A DNA stretch of 11,827 bases from HyVt-560 sp964577195 (lineage in GTDB: Bacteria; Pseudomonadota; Gammaproteobacteria; UWMA-0217): NCBI GenBank assembly GCA_964577195.1, contig CAZNYF010000092.1:1-11827 (forward strand), written 5' to 3'. This document shows positions 1 to 6,202 of this stretch, one piece after another (position 1 is the first letter of the stretch; each line of letters starts with the position of its first letter). Both the position numbers and the translations under genes were made by a program. The notes under the pieces were generated by a model. It had not been told where the DNA came from. It did no database searches and saw nothing but the letters and a program-made list of their open reading frames with translations.

Positions 1-402
1 GAAAGTTATTTAAAAAAACAAACCAAGCAAACCATAGACAAGCCGCTTAATTATCTACGCTGCATTATTCGCAACCGGTTTATAGATACTTTGCGAAAAG
101 AACAACGCAACCCACTCACAATGGTCGAAGATACAGATAATTACCAAGTCACAGAAATAGGCTTCCAAAGCTTGGAACAAATACAGATTTCCCGGCAAAC
201 ACTCGAAAATATCTGGACAAAATTACAACCGCTAGAACGCGAGTTAATGCATTTTTGGGCAATCGAAGAATGGACAGCTCAAGAAATTTCCGACCACCTG
301 AAAATCCCCAGGGGTACCGTTTTAGCGAGAATACACCGCCTTAGAAAAAGAATCGTCAGTTTCGATTTGGAGAATAACAGCACCAACAGGGAGGCAAGCT
401 AA
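1..402 (+). CDS. ECF-type RNA polymerase sigma factor, 5' end missing
   Basis: The frame is open from the first base of the window, so the gene starts upstream and only about 133 C-terminal codons are present. The first residues (NYLRCIIRNRFIDTLRKEQR) look like the end of sigma region 2, which melts and reads the -10 element. The stretch around nucleotides 220-360 (PLERELMHFWAIEEWTAQEI, then a helix with RGTVLARIHRLRKRI) is a sigma region 4 helix-turn-helix that binds the -35 element. No further domains follow, which fits a short group-4 (ECF) sigma factor acting in the cytoplasm. Its stop codon overlaps the next start by one base (TAATG), and the Shine-Dalgarno of that gene lies inside this one, so the two are translationally coupled like a sigma/anti-sigma pair. 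The TTG at 91 is not a credible start because it would cut region 2 in half. Confident on family, not on regulon. Confidence 0.88.
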   Translation, partial: ESYLKKQTKQTIDKPLNYLRCIIRNRFIDTLRKEQRNPLTMVEDTDNYQVTEIGFQSLEQIQISRQTLENIWTKLQPLERELMHFWAIEEWTAQEISDHLKIPRGTVLARIHRLRKRIVSFDLENNSTNREAS

Positions 403-1085
403 TGTCAAAACAACAACCACAATCCACACTAAAATCTACGCTTAAATTAAAAATTGAATCAGCTACTCTGAGTGCAGAACAGCTCGGTGAACTCAACCGA
501 CTGCAACAAAGGTTCAGTAATATAGATAACGACACCGCTACAAAACCAAATGATCAGCACATCGCTCCGGCACCTCCAGCCAAAAAATTCAAGTTTGCCT
601 GGGCAGCCATATTTGTTTTGGTAATTATCAATCTGGTCTGGCTTTTCCCTATCTACATTTCAGAGACCGGCACGCAGGCTATCGTCAGTCATTCAGAAAA
701 AATCAACTTGGTGGCCGCAGAAGTTGTACGTAATCATCTCTACCGAAAACCTCTGGAAATAGAAGGGAACGAAGAGCAGCAAATCTTTAACTATTTTACC
801 GAGTTAAATTTTCGACCTGTTAAAAGCCACTACTTGGCAACGCTAGCGTTGTCTCCGGTAGGAGGCCGGTACTGCTCACTGCAAACCAAAAGAGCGGCTT
901 TTCTCAACTACCGATCAGACAAGGACGATTTATTTCACACGGTTTATCAAGCGCCTTACGATACCGATGTATTTCCACAGCTACCCAATTTCGACCAGGG
1001 CGAGAAGCCTGTCACGACATGGGCCAATGGCATAAAAGTAACCCTTTGGACTGAAAAAGGATTGGTTTTCGCAATGACCGACTAA
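402..1085 (+). CDS. One-pass membrane protein, probable anti-sigma partner of the upstream sigma factor
   Basis: A 227-residue protein with no domain I can name firmly. Residues 1-62 are polar and would be cytoplasmic, residues about 65-86 form one hydrophobic membrane span preceded by KKFKF (positive side in), and residues 87-227 would be periplasmic. The periplasmic part has a compact pattern with a GGRYCS motif (single Cys158) and ends in a short basic/hydrophobic beta-like stretch. This architecture, with a cytoplasmic head, one span and a periplasmic sensor, is that of membrane anti-sigma factors. The start ATG overlaps the sigma stop codon by one base and has a clear AGGGAGG about 7 bases upstream. 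No HxxxCxxC zinc anti-sigma motif is visible, so the assignment rests on context and topology. A bidirectional terminator follows. Confidence 0.68.
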   Translation: MSKQQPQSTLKSTLKLKIESATLSAEQLGELNRLQQRFSNIDNDTATKPNDQHIAPAPPAKKFKFAWAAIFVLVIINLVWLFPIYISETGTQAIVSHSEKINLVAAEVVRNHLYRKPLEIEGNEEQQIFNYFTELNFRPVKSHYLATLALSPVGGRYCSLQTKRAAFLNYRSDKDDLFHTVYQAPYDTDVFPQLPNFDQGEKPVTTWANGIKVTLWTEKGLVFAMTD

Positions 1086-1100
1086 TGTTCAATAGCCAGA

Positions 1101-1135
1101 AACAAAAACCCCCGACATTGCCGGGGATTTTTGTT
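1101..1135. terminator. Bidirectional intrinsic terminator between convergent genes
   Basis: The arms 1101-1114 and 1122-1135 pair over 14 positions with one C/A mismatch, around a 7-base loop. The core is CCCCG/CGGGG, flanked by an A5 run on one side and a T5 run on the other, so both strands show a GC stem followed by T residues. It ends the sigma/membrane-protein operon on plus and, 32 bases after the soxK stop, the sox operon on minus. Confidence 0.87.
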
Positions 1136-1166
1136 CGCTCAATGCGATATATATAAAAACTAAGGG

Positions 1167-1508
1167 CTAGAACTTAGGCCCTGCATTGGCTTGAGCGGCT
1201 GCCTGGGCTAGCCCAAGCTCACCTTGTTTGATAGCTTTATTTGCCAGCTTCAGTGCTTCAGCATTTTTACCTGACTTCGCAAGCTTTTCAGCTTTCTTAA
1301 TATACTTACCCATGTCGCGCCATTCTGCATCTGCTGCGGCTGACTTTTTCTTTGCAGCTTTTGCTGCTTTAATCGCTGCACCGACAGAAGGATCCATACT
1401 TCCTGCTGACTTAACGTTACTCATTGCCTTGGTAACTGGATTACCTCCACAAGCAACCAAAATGGCTGATGCGGCTATGATAGCCAGTAGTTTAGTGGAA
1501 ATTTTCAT
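1167..1508 (-). CDS. soxK: SoxXA-binding lipoprotein SoxK
   Basis: A 113-residue exported lipoprotein: basic N-terminus MKISTK, hydrophobic core and lipobox LVAC with Cys20 as the acylation site. The mature part is Ala/Lys-rich, with a conserved-looking C-terminal helical region (W62RDMGKYIKKAEKLAK, then ALKLANKAIKQGELGLAQA, ending NAGPKF). This fits the small SoxXA-binding proteins (SoxK/SAXB) that lie next to soxX and soxA in gammaproteobacteria and bind the SoxXA cytochrome, increasing its activity in coupling thiosulfate to SoxYZ. It would sit in the periplasm, membrane-tethered. It is the third gene of soxX-soxA-soxK, 114 bases after soxA, with a hairpin in that spacer. A GAGGAA Shine-Dalgarno lies 7 bases before the ATG. 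The plus-strand frame over the same DNA is a shadow. Family call is from pattern and context. Confidence 0.82.
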   Translation of the reverse strand: MKISTKLLAIIAASAILVACGGNPVTKAMSNVKSAGSMDPSVGAAIKAAKAAKKKSAAADAEWRDMGKYIKKAEKLAKSGKNAEALKLANKAIKQGELGLAQAAAQANAGPKF

Positions 1509-1540
1509 GCTGTTTCCTCATTAAATATTGCTTAATTCTT

Positions 1541-1557
1541 TGCTCCCAACGGGAGCA
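1541..1557 (-). other. Perfect hairpin in the soxA-soxK spacer
   Basis: TGCTCCC and GGGAGCA (7 bp, no mismatch) flank a 3-base loop within the 114-base soxA-soxK spacer. On the minus strand no T run follows, so it does not look like a terminator. A stabilising or processing hairpin that lets soxK and soxXA be expressed at different levels is plausible (inference). Confidence 0.5.
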
Positions 1558-1622
1558 TTATTGCCGTAAAGAACCACCAAAGAGTAGATTTAGTCCACCC
1601 CTCGGCAGTCTGTACGCAGCGA

Positions 1623-2456
1623 CTACTTACGTGCGCCCGGTCCGTTCAATTCAAGACCATTACTCATATAAGAGTGGAAATATTCCAGCTGCTTATACTG
1701 TTTGCCCTGAGCTTTAAATGGCTTGGCACGAACCTGCTTGTTACAACCACCGTAGCGACGATGCACCGTTCCCAAACCACCCCATTTAGAGCGATAAACA
1801 GGAAAGTGAGTAAGATGACCTAATGCCGGGCTGAGTAAATCGGCACGGATTTTGTTACCTGAGCTAGTCACATGGCAGTCAGCACAAGATAAATTTAGCT
1901 GGCCGCGCTTGGCATAGAAAAAGGTCTTGCCTTTGTTATAAGCTTCTTGTGCCTTTGGATCATCAGGAATTTCGATACTAACGGTTTGACCGCGCCCCTG
2001 ATACGAAATGTACGCTGATAACGATGCCATTTTTCCTTTCTTGTATTTAAATGGTTTTTCACCATTGCCTACCAGGCATGCATTGATGTCTTGCTCAACC
2101 GTTCTAACAATGCCTTCTTTTGAATCCCAATGGGGATAACGAACCTTTATGTTTTTGACATCGCCAAAACATGAAGCAAAAGTCTTACCATTCTTAAAAG
2201 ACTTGCCCCAGATACCTTCTCCTTTATCAATATGGATTTCATAAGGAGGGAATTCCTCGATGGATTCCCATTGCTCTCGAGAAGCCTTATCGATGGAATA
2301 AACTCCATTGATATAATCTGCAAAAGGTGTTTCTGGAAATTTCTTTTTAAAGTAGTTTTGAAATGCACTGAGGTCATCAGCTGGACTCGCCTGCACCGCA
2401 ATAGACGGCACCGCAACAGAGAGCGCAATAACCGTACAAGTTAATAGTTTTTTCAT
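1623..2456 (-). CDS. soxA: Sulfur-oxidation cytochrome SoxA (single-heme type)
   Basis: SoxA with SoxX forms the periplasmic c-type cytochrome that oxidatively joins thiosulfate to the carrier SoxYZ. I place the start at the ATG at 2456 (277 residues): it gives a proper signal peptide (MKKLLTCTVI..., cleavage near VQA-S24) and has AGGA about 9 bases upstream. The longer frame starting at 2558 would bury the signal and overlap soxX. Visible features: one heme c motif CADCH at 191-195, and the RYGGC motif with Cys238, the position of the axial, persulfide-modified cysteine ligand of the active-site heme. The first heme site of two-heme SoxA is absent; Cys96 and Cys127 remain and probably form the disulfide known from single-heme members. 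It lies 34 bases after soxX and upstream of soxK. No SoxB, SoxYZ or SoxCD is in this window. Confidence 0.95.
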   Translation of the reverse strand: MKKLLTCTVIALSVAVPSIAVQASPADDLSAFQNYFKKKFPETPFADYINGVYSIDKASREQWESIEEFPPYEIHIDKGEGIWGKSFKNGKTFASCFGDVKNIKVRYPHWDSKEGIVRTVEQDINACLVGNGEKPFKYKKGKMASLSAYISYQGRGQTVSIEIPDDPKAQEAYNKGKTFFYAKRGQLNLSCADCHVTSSGNKIRADLLSPALGHLTHFPVYRSKWGGLGTVHRRYGGCNKQVRAKPFKAQGKQYKQLEYFHSYMSNGLELNGPGARK

Positions 2457-2490
2457 AATTTTAAATCCTGTGGTATTTGCAACGAGCCGC

Positions 2491-2862
2491 TCAAAGCGTG
2501 TAGATGAATTCAATAATGTCATCAATCTCTTTATCGGAGATAATTCCGTGAGGACCAAACGGAGGCATCATTGAATCAGGGTTGGCTTTAGTCGAATCAT
2601 AGATTTGCTCTCTTAACTTCGCCCTATCAGGAAAGCGCGCTTTCATAGCAATCAGTGGTGGACCGATATTCCCAGCTAATTCTCCGCCTGCAATAACATG
2701 GCACGCCAGGCAATTACCTCTTTTGCGATCAAAAGCCGCTTTTTTGCCAGCTTCCAGCACGGAGGCTCCTTCTGCGGACGCAACAACGGGTAATAAACCC
2801 AAGAGTCCGCCAAGTATTAACACTGAACCAGCTGTCGTCACGAATTTAGATTTAATAGTCAT
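2491..2862 (-). CDS. soxX: Sulfur-oxidation cytochrome SoxX
   Basis: A 123-residue secreted monoheme cytochrome c, the electron-accepting partner of SoxA in the periplasm. The signal peptide covers about residues 1-30 (cleavage ASA-EG). The heme-binding CLACH motif is at 51-55, followed by GNIGPPL. A MMPPFG motif at 98-103 supplies the methionine axial ligand. Length and motif order match SoxX. An AAGGAG lies about 12 bases before the ATG, a rather long spacing. It is the first gene of the soxXAK operon; its promoter must lie in or beyond the 100-N gap starting 47 bases upstream, so it cannot be read. The divergent sigma factor operon begins on the other side of the gap. Confidence 0.95.
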   Translation of the reverse strand: MTIKSKFVTTAGSVLILGGLLGLLPVVASAEGASVLEAGKKAAFDRKRGNCLACHVIAGGELAGNIGPPLIAMKARFPDRAKLREQIYDSTKANPDSMMPPFGPHGIISDKEIDDIIEFIYTL

Positions 2863-2909
2863 GGAAATTGTTATCTCCTTGGTTGGTGGTATTTATGCGT
2901 TGAACAACT

Positions 2910-3009
2910 NNNNNNNNNNNNNNNNNNNNNNNNNNNNNNNNNNNNNNNNNNNNNNNNNNNNNNNNNNNNNNNNNNNNNNNNNNNNNNNNNNNNNNNNNNN
3001 NNNNNNNNN
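2910..3009. other. Scaffold gap (100 N)
   Basis: Exactly 100 N, the usual placeholder for a gap of unknown size. It covers the presumed soxX promoter and could hide more sequence, even a gene, so the divergent arrangement with the operon at 3306 depends on the scaffold join. Confidence 0.97.
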
Positions 3010-3305
3010 GTTGTGAGTATAGACGAATCATAACAAAAAACTATTCCCGAATTACAAAATTTCTTTTAAAAACACTTAGTTAGAATATTAAAAAATTCTA
3101 ATAGAATTATTTACGGATATGTTTCTGTCGCTAAACTATATTAAATTAATGACCATCAGCGATTAAAATAGGTCATATCATCTGCGCAATGGGAATAATA
3201 GTTCTCTCCATGCGTCTTTAGAATACGCTCACCATTTTAGCCCGAGGTTCGTCTCAAAACTGCGGACTCGATTGGCCACATCCGCTACGACTGGATAGTT
3301 TAAAT
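3010..3305. promoter_or_regulatory. AT-rich upstream region with repeated TAGAAT half-sites
   Basis: About 296 bases without a convincing gene, upstream of the ECF sigma operon. TTAGAAT (3080-3086) and ATTCTAA (3095-3101) form a perfect inverted repeat with an 8-base spacer, and a third half-site TAGAAT follows at 3102-3107, so the last two also form a palindrome. Further on, ATGACC (3149-3154) and GGTCAT (3171-3176) form another inverted repeat. A TATATT at 3137-3142 could be a -10 box but no well-spaced -35 is seen. These fit operator sites for a regulator of the divergent sox and sigma operons (inference). Confidence 0.4.
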
Positions 3306-3842
3306 ATGTTTCAATTTGGATCTCAATATAAATTGCGCCGTAGCATTGAGGAGCAAAGACCCAAGCTACTGCGTCTAGCCTGCTCTTGGTGTCACGACCT
3401 GCAGCTGGCAGAAGATCTGGTTCAAGATACCTTCATTAAAGCGCTGGAACGATCCGCTCAACTCAAGGACCCGGCAAAAATAGCAGGCTGGCTAACGCGG
3501 ATTCTGGTTAACTCACATCGCGATCATCTGCGTAAAGCGAAAAATTTTGTTGAAATAGAAGACGAGACCTTAGTCGAACAGGATCATCCAGAAATGTCTG
3601 CTGAACGCGCTGACACCGCTTCATTTGTCCGACAATCGGTTGCCAAATTGGGAGAAGAGCAACGCAAGGTGCTTACACTAGTGGATTTAAGTGAATTCAC
3701 TTATGCGGAGGTTGCCTGCATTTTGGATATACCCATAGGGACAGTGATGAGCCGCCTGTGCCGTGCGCGGCAGCGACTTAAAGTACTCATCGAAGAACAA
3801 CAAAATAATAATACAGTAGTCAAGCTCAGGCGGGTCAAATGA
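3306..3842 (+). CDS. ECF sigma factor, RpoE-like, of the DsrE-linked module
   Basis: A 178-residue group-4 sigma factor. Region 2 spans about residues 14-78, with the core-binding/-10 motif AEDLVQDTFIKAL (35-47) and WLTRILVNSHRDHLRK (62-77). A variable linker follows, then region 4 at about 112-162 with the helix-turn-helix FTYAEVACILDIPIGTVMSR and LCRARQRL. It would direct RNA polymerase to a small set of promoters once freed from its anti-sigma factor. The start at 3306 is the first ATG before region 2; its Shine-Dalgarno is weak (GGAT). The stop overlaps the next ATG by four bases (ATGA), so sigma and anti-sigma are co-translated. The neighbours (a DsrE-domain anti-sigma, a DsrE lipoprotein and divergent soxXAK) point to control of sulfur metabolism. 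Its target promoter is not identifiable from one locus. Confidence 0.93.
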   Translation: MFQFGSQYKLRRSIEEQRPKLLRLACSWCHDLQLAEDLVQDTFIKALERSAQLKDPAKIAGWLTRILVNSHRDHLRKAKNFVEIEDETLVEQDHPEMSAERADTASFVRQSVAKLGEEQRKVLTLVDLSEFTYAEVACILDIPIGTVMSRLCRARQRLKVLIEEQQNNNTVVKLRRVK

Positions 3843-4582
3843 ACACAGGAAAAGAACAGCAATATTCAGATGAGTTCTTGAACGCACTCGTAGATGGCGA
3901 ATTTCCACCTGAGGAACGCGCAGCACTGTTACAGCGTCTGCACGACCATTCCGAAGCAACTAAAACCTACTGCCAGCTTCGCTCAATTAAGGAGATGGTT
4001 CAGGCAGCTTACGCTCATCCCGACGAACAGTTTAAAAAAGAGGCAACAGCTAAACCGCATCGCTGGATGTTAATCGGGATTGCCGCAAGTCTGGCGGTTA
4101 TTTCATTGGTGGTTGGACTACTGTTTATGCAGCAACTAGATGCCCCCGCACTGGAGCGATTCGCATTGATCGACCGGGATGGACGCGGCAGCCGTGCGGC
4201 ACTCGCACAAGATAACGAAGTACGTATCGTATTCCATGTTGTAAATTCATCCAGGACCAACGGTGGGGAGCTTTTAAACGAGGTCGAAAACGTGCTGAAA
4301 GACTATCAGTCGCGCAATCAAAAGCTTCGGGTTGAGGTCGTCGCGCACAGCAAAGGATTGGATTTACTGCGTAAGAAACTATCCCAGAACCAGGATCGTA
4401 TCAAACAACTTGCCGAGAACTACCCCAACCTCACCTTTGTCGCCTGTCGCAATACGGTAAATCGTATTGCTATTAGCGAAGGAATTGAGGTGCTGCTTCT
4501 ACCAGAAGCTGAACTCACCGAATCTGGCGTTGCTCACATTGTGCAGCGGCAGCGTGAAGGATGGATCTACATTCAAGTCTGA
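3839..4582 (+). CDS. Membrane anti-sigma factor with a periplasmic DsrE-like domain
   Basis: A 247-residue protein. Residues 10-58 (YSDEFLNALVDGEFPPEER, then RLHDHSEATKTYCQLRSIKE) match the helical anti-sigma head that wraps ECF sigma factors; the HxxxCxxC zinc motif is not present. Residues about 76-97 are a single membrane span. Residues 126-247 form a DsrE-like fold: NEVRIVFHVV, a middle strand LRVEVVAHSKGLDLL, the FVACRNT motif with Cys203, then a VLLLPEAEL strand and the typical end GVAHIVQRQREGWIYIQV. DsrE-family proteins carry or relay sulfane sulfur through a conserved cysteine, usually in the cytoplasm; here the topology puts the domain in the periplasm. It overlaps the sigma gene by 4 bases and the next gene by 1. 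I infer a sensor whose state controls release of the sigma factor. The anti-sigma role rests on the head, span and position; the domain fusion is seen directly. Confidence 0.85.
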   Translation: MNTGKEQQYSDEFLNALVDGEFPPEERAALLQRLHDHSEATKTYCQLRSIKEMVQAAYAHPDEQFKKEATAKPHRWMLIGIAASLAVISLVVGLLFMQQLDAPALERFALIDRDGRGSRAALAQDNEVRIVFHVVNSSRTNGGELLNEVENVLKDYQSRNQKLRVEVVAHSKGLDLLRKKLSQNQDRIKQLAENYPNLTFVACRNTVNRIAISEGIEVLLLPEAELTESGVAHIVQRQREGWIYIQV

Positions 4583-5232
4583 TGTTAAACCTCCCACACT
4601 CAAGAGGATCACAGCCTGGTTTTTTGCAGCTAAAAAGAGCAGCACCGATGCTTATTGTAGCGCTGACTGCTTGCCAACCCTCTGATGAAACAATAGCGCC
4701 TGGCGTTGAGCAAAAAAACTCCCAGGCAAACTTAAACCNNNNNNNNNNNNNNNNNNNNNNNNNNNNNNNNNNNNNNNNNNNNNNNNNNNNNNNNNNNNNN
4801 NNNNNNNNNNNNNNNNNNNNNNNNNNNNNNNNNNNNNNGTTAAAGCAAAAGGTGGTGTATCACATCAACTACGATGATCCACAAAAACAAGTCGCAGCCT
4901 TACAAAGCATTGAGCATCACCTTAAAGCTGCCGGAAAGAATATCGACATTCAGGTTGTACTACATGGACCTGGATTGTCATTACTTTTAGAAGCAGATTC
5001 GCTAGCAGAAACCAAGCTTACTCGCGCCAATGCCAATCCTATGGTTCAAGCACGCATATCGCAGCTAAAAGACGATGGTGTCGTTTTTAACGTCTGCAAA
5101 AATTCATTGAGAATCAGCAAAATCGACTATCAACAAGATTTATACGATGTCGCCACAGCTGAGCTAGTGGAAAACGGAATCAGTAAAATCGTAGAACTCC
5201 AGTCCCGGGGCTATCTATATTTAAAACCCTGA
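4582..5232 (+). CDS. Lipoprotein with a DsrE-like domain (interrupted by scaffold gap)
   Basis: I start it at the ATG at 4582, which overlaps the anti-sigma stop by one base (TGATG). This gives a lipoprotein signal: basic stretch LQLKRAAP, hydrophobic MLIVA, lipobox LTAC with Cys31. An in-frame ATG at 4648 would leave no basic N-region. After a polar linker comes the 100-N gap, then a complete-looking DsrE-like domain: KVVYHINYDDP at its start, DIQVVLHGPGLSLLLEA in the middle, VVFNVCKNSL with the conserved cysteine, and ISKIVELQSRGYLYLKP at the end. It parallels the periplasmic domain of the preceding anti-sigma factor. It would be anchored in the inner or outer membrane facing the periplasm and may bind sulfur species or the anti-sigma domain. 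The frame matches on both sides of the gap, but because the gap length is unknown, one continuous gene is an inference. A strong terminator follows. Confidence 0.75.
   Translation: MLNLPHSRGSQPGFLQLKRAAPMLIVALTACQPSDETIAPGVEQKNSQANLNXXXXXXXXXXXXXXXXXXXXXXXXXXXXXXXXXXLKQKVVYHINYDDPQKQVAALQSIEHHLKAAGKNIDIQVVLHGPGLSLLLEADSLAETKLTRANANPMVQARISQLKDDGVVFNVCKNSLRISKIDYQQDLYDVATAELVENGISKIVELQSRGYLYLKP
4739..4838. other. Scaffold gap (100 N) inside the DsrE lipoprotein gene
   Basis: Exactly 100 N. It removes the linker between the lipoprotein signal and the DsrE-like domain; the real missing length is unknown. Confidence 0.97.
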
Positions 5233-5273
5233 AAACGAGCAAGTAGACAGTGGTAGTCTGCTTAAACAGCCTT

Positions 5274-5302
5274 ACCCGCGCCTTTATGGCGCGGGTTTTT
5301 TT
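5274..5302 (+). terminator. Strong intrinsic terminator after the sigma/anti-sigma/DsrE operon
   Basis: ACCCGCGCC (5274-5282) pairs perfectly with GGCGCGGGT (5288-5296) around the loop TTTAT and runs into seven T (5296-5302). It lies 42 bases after the stop of the DsrE lipoprotein and closes the operon. Confidence 0.93.
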
Positions 5303-5309
5303 AGTTGTC

Positions 5310-5360
5310 AGGGACGAGTGAATAATAACTTGTGCAATATGGCGGAGAATTTTTGTCCCT
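5310..5360 (+). repeat. Dispersed structured repeat, copy 1
   Basis: This 51-base block begins AGGGACGAGT, continues AATAATAACTT and CAATAT, and ends TTTGTCCCT. Its ends (5310-5317 and 5353-5360) are inverted repeats with one G.U-compatible mismatch. A second copy in the same orientation is at 7190-7233; the two share GGACGAGT, AATAACTT and the GTCCCT end and differ mainly in the middle. It touches the stop codon of the helix-hairpin-helix gene. Together the copies flank the 5360-7114 operon. Confidence 0.7.
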
Positions 5361-6202
5361 TAGCTAGAGCGACCACCTTGCAATACATCCTGATACTCTT
5401 TGAGCTTGACCCATTCGCTATTGTTGGCTAACTCAGCCTGTAGCGGCCAGCTATCCGGGTCTGCCAGGCGAAAGTTTGCACCCGCGGAATCAAGAATGGT
5501 CTGTATTGCAGGCACCTTCGATTTTGACAGCTCTAACCAGGTGTTGATTCCTCCGGTATTGAGCAACTCTTCGATCTTTGGTCCAATACCTTCGACAATT
5601 TTCAAGTCATCAGGCTTAAAGCTGCCAAAACCACTGTTTCTGTCAGAGCCGATCATATTCTCTAGCTTGGAGACGCCATCTTTCTTTTGCAGGGTAATCA
5701 GTTCATCCACCTGACCCTCGGCAGCAAGCTTCGCCTGAGGAATCCAGATGGATGGATCAATCATCTGGTATTTATCATTATATTGATCGAGGATACCGCG
5801 CAAATCATCGTCCGATTTATCACCCAGTTCAGACCAGCTAACAATGCCATTCTCATGCAACAAGGCTTCCATCTTCGGCCCGATACCTTCAATAATTTGT
5901 AAATTATCAGATTGGAATCCGGCAATATCCGCGTCGATCACTGGCCCGGCCGGAGCGACTGCCTTATTGCCGCTACCTGTCAAAGATGCTGCTGCTCCGC
6001 CTGCCAGAGATGCCCCTGCGCCGCCAGCACTTCCAGCAGAAGCATCCGCAGAAACCGTTGATGATCGTGTCTGATAGGTACCCTCATTGGAATCAATACC
6101 GGTACTTTTACAGAATAATCCACGTAAAAGACGTCCCAGCAAAAGCCCCAGAATGAAGGCTATTAAAAGCCATAGTAATGTTTGCAAGATAAAAGCGATC
6201 AT
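5360..6202 (-). CDS. Membrane-anchored protein with two helix-hairpin-helix-like domains
   Basis: A 280-residue protein. Residues about 3-28 form an N-terminal membrane span with GxxxG-like spacing (LGLLLG), followed by RLLRGLFCK. Residues 50-90 are a low-complexity Ala/Gly/Ser linker. Two similar domains follow, at about 98-172 and 197-273; each begins NLQIIEGIGPK or DLKIVEGIGPK, contains GI..W.EL, and has a DP..W..QA.LA pattern. The EGIGPK turn is the hallmark of helix-hairpin-helix/H3TH domains that usually contact DNA backbones, as in the family annotated as flap-endonuclease-like; no nuclease active site is visible. The Arg/Lys residues after the span suggest the domains face the cytoplasm. 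It overlaps the small membrane gene by 4 bases (ATGA) and ends the BON-OmpA operon. Binding of nucleic acid or of a partner protein is possible; its function is not known to me. Confidence 0.78.
   Translation of the reverse strand: MIAFILQTLLWLLIAFILGLLLGRLLRGLFCKSTGIDSNEGTYQTRSSTVSADASAGSAGGAGASLAGGAAASLTGSGNKAVAPAGPVIDADIAGFQSDNLQIIEGIGPKMEALLHENGIVSWSELGDKSDDDLRGILDQYNDKYQMIDPSIWIPQAKLAAEGQVDELITLQKKDGVSKLENMIGSDRNSGFGSFKPDDLKIVEGIGPKIEELLNTGGINTWLELSKSKVPAIQTILDSAGANFRLADPDSWPLQAELANNSEWVKLKEYQDVLQGGRSS

Noticed and set aside
1228..1524. A 98-codon plus-strand frame opposite soxK
   Set aside because: It is the antisense of an Ala/Lys-rich gene and has no start context or family pattern; soxK has lipobox, Shine-Dalgarno and operon support.
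2457..2558. An N-terminal extension of SoxA to a start at 2558
   Set aside because: It would place 34 extra residues before a normal signal peptide and overlap the soxX coding region; the ATG at 2456 has its own Shine-Dalgarno.
2723..3016. A plus-strand frame running from soxX antisense into the N gap
   Set aside because: It is antisense to soxX and continues only because N codons hide stops.
5400..6074. Several plus-strand frames opposite the helix-hairpin-helix gene
   Set aside because: Shadows of a repetitive minus-strand gene; no recognisable domains or ribosome sites.
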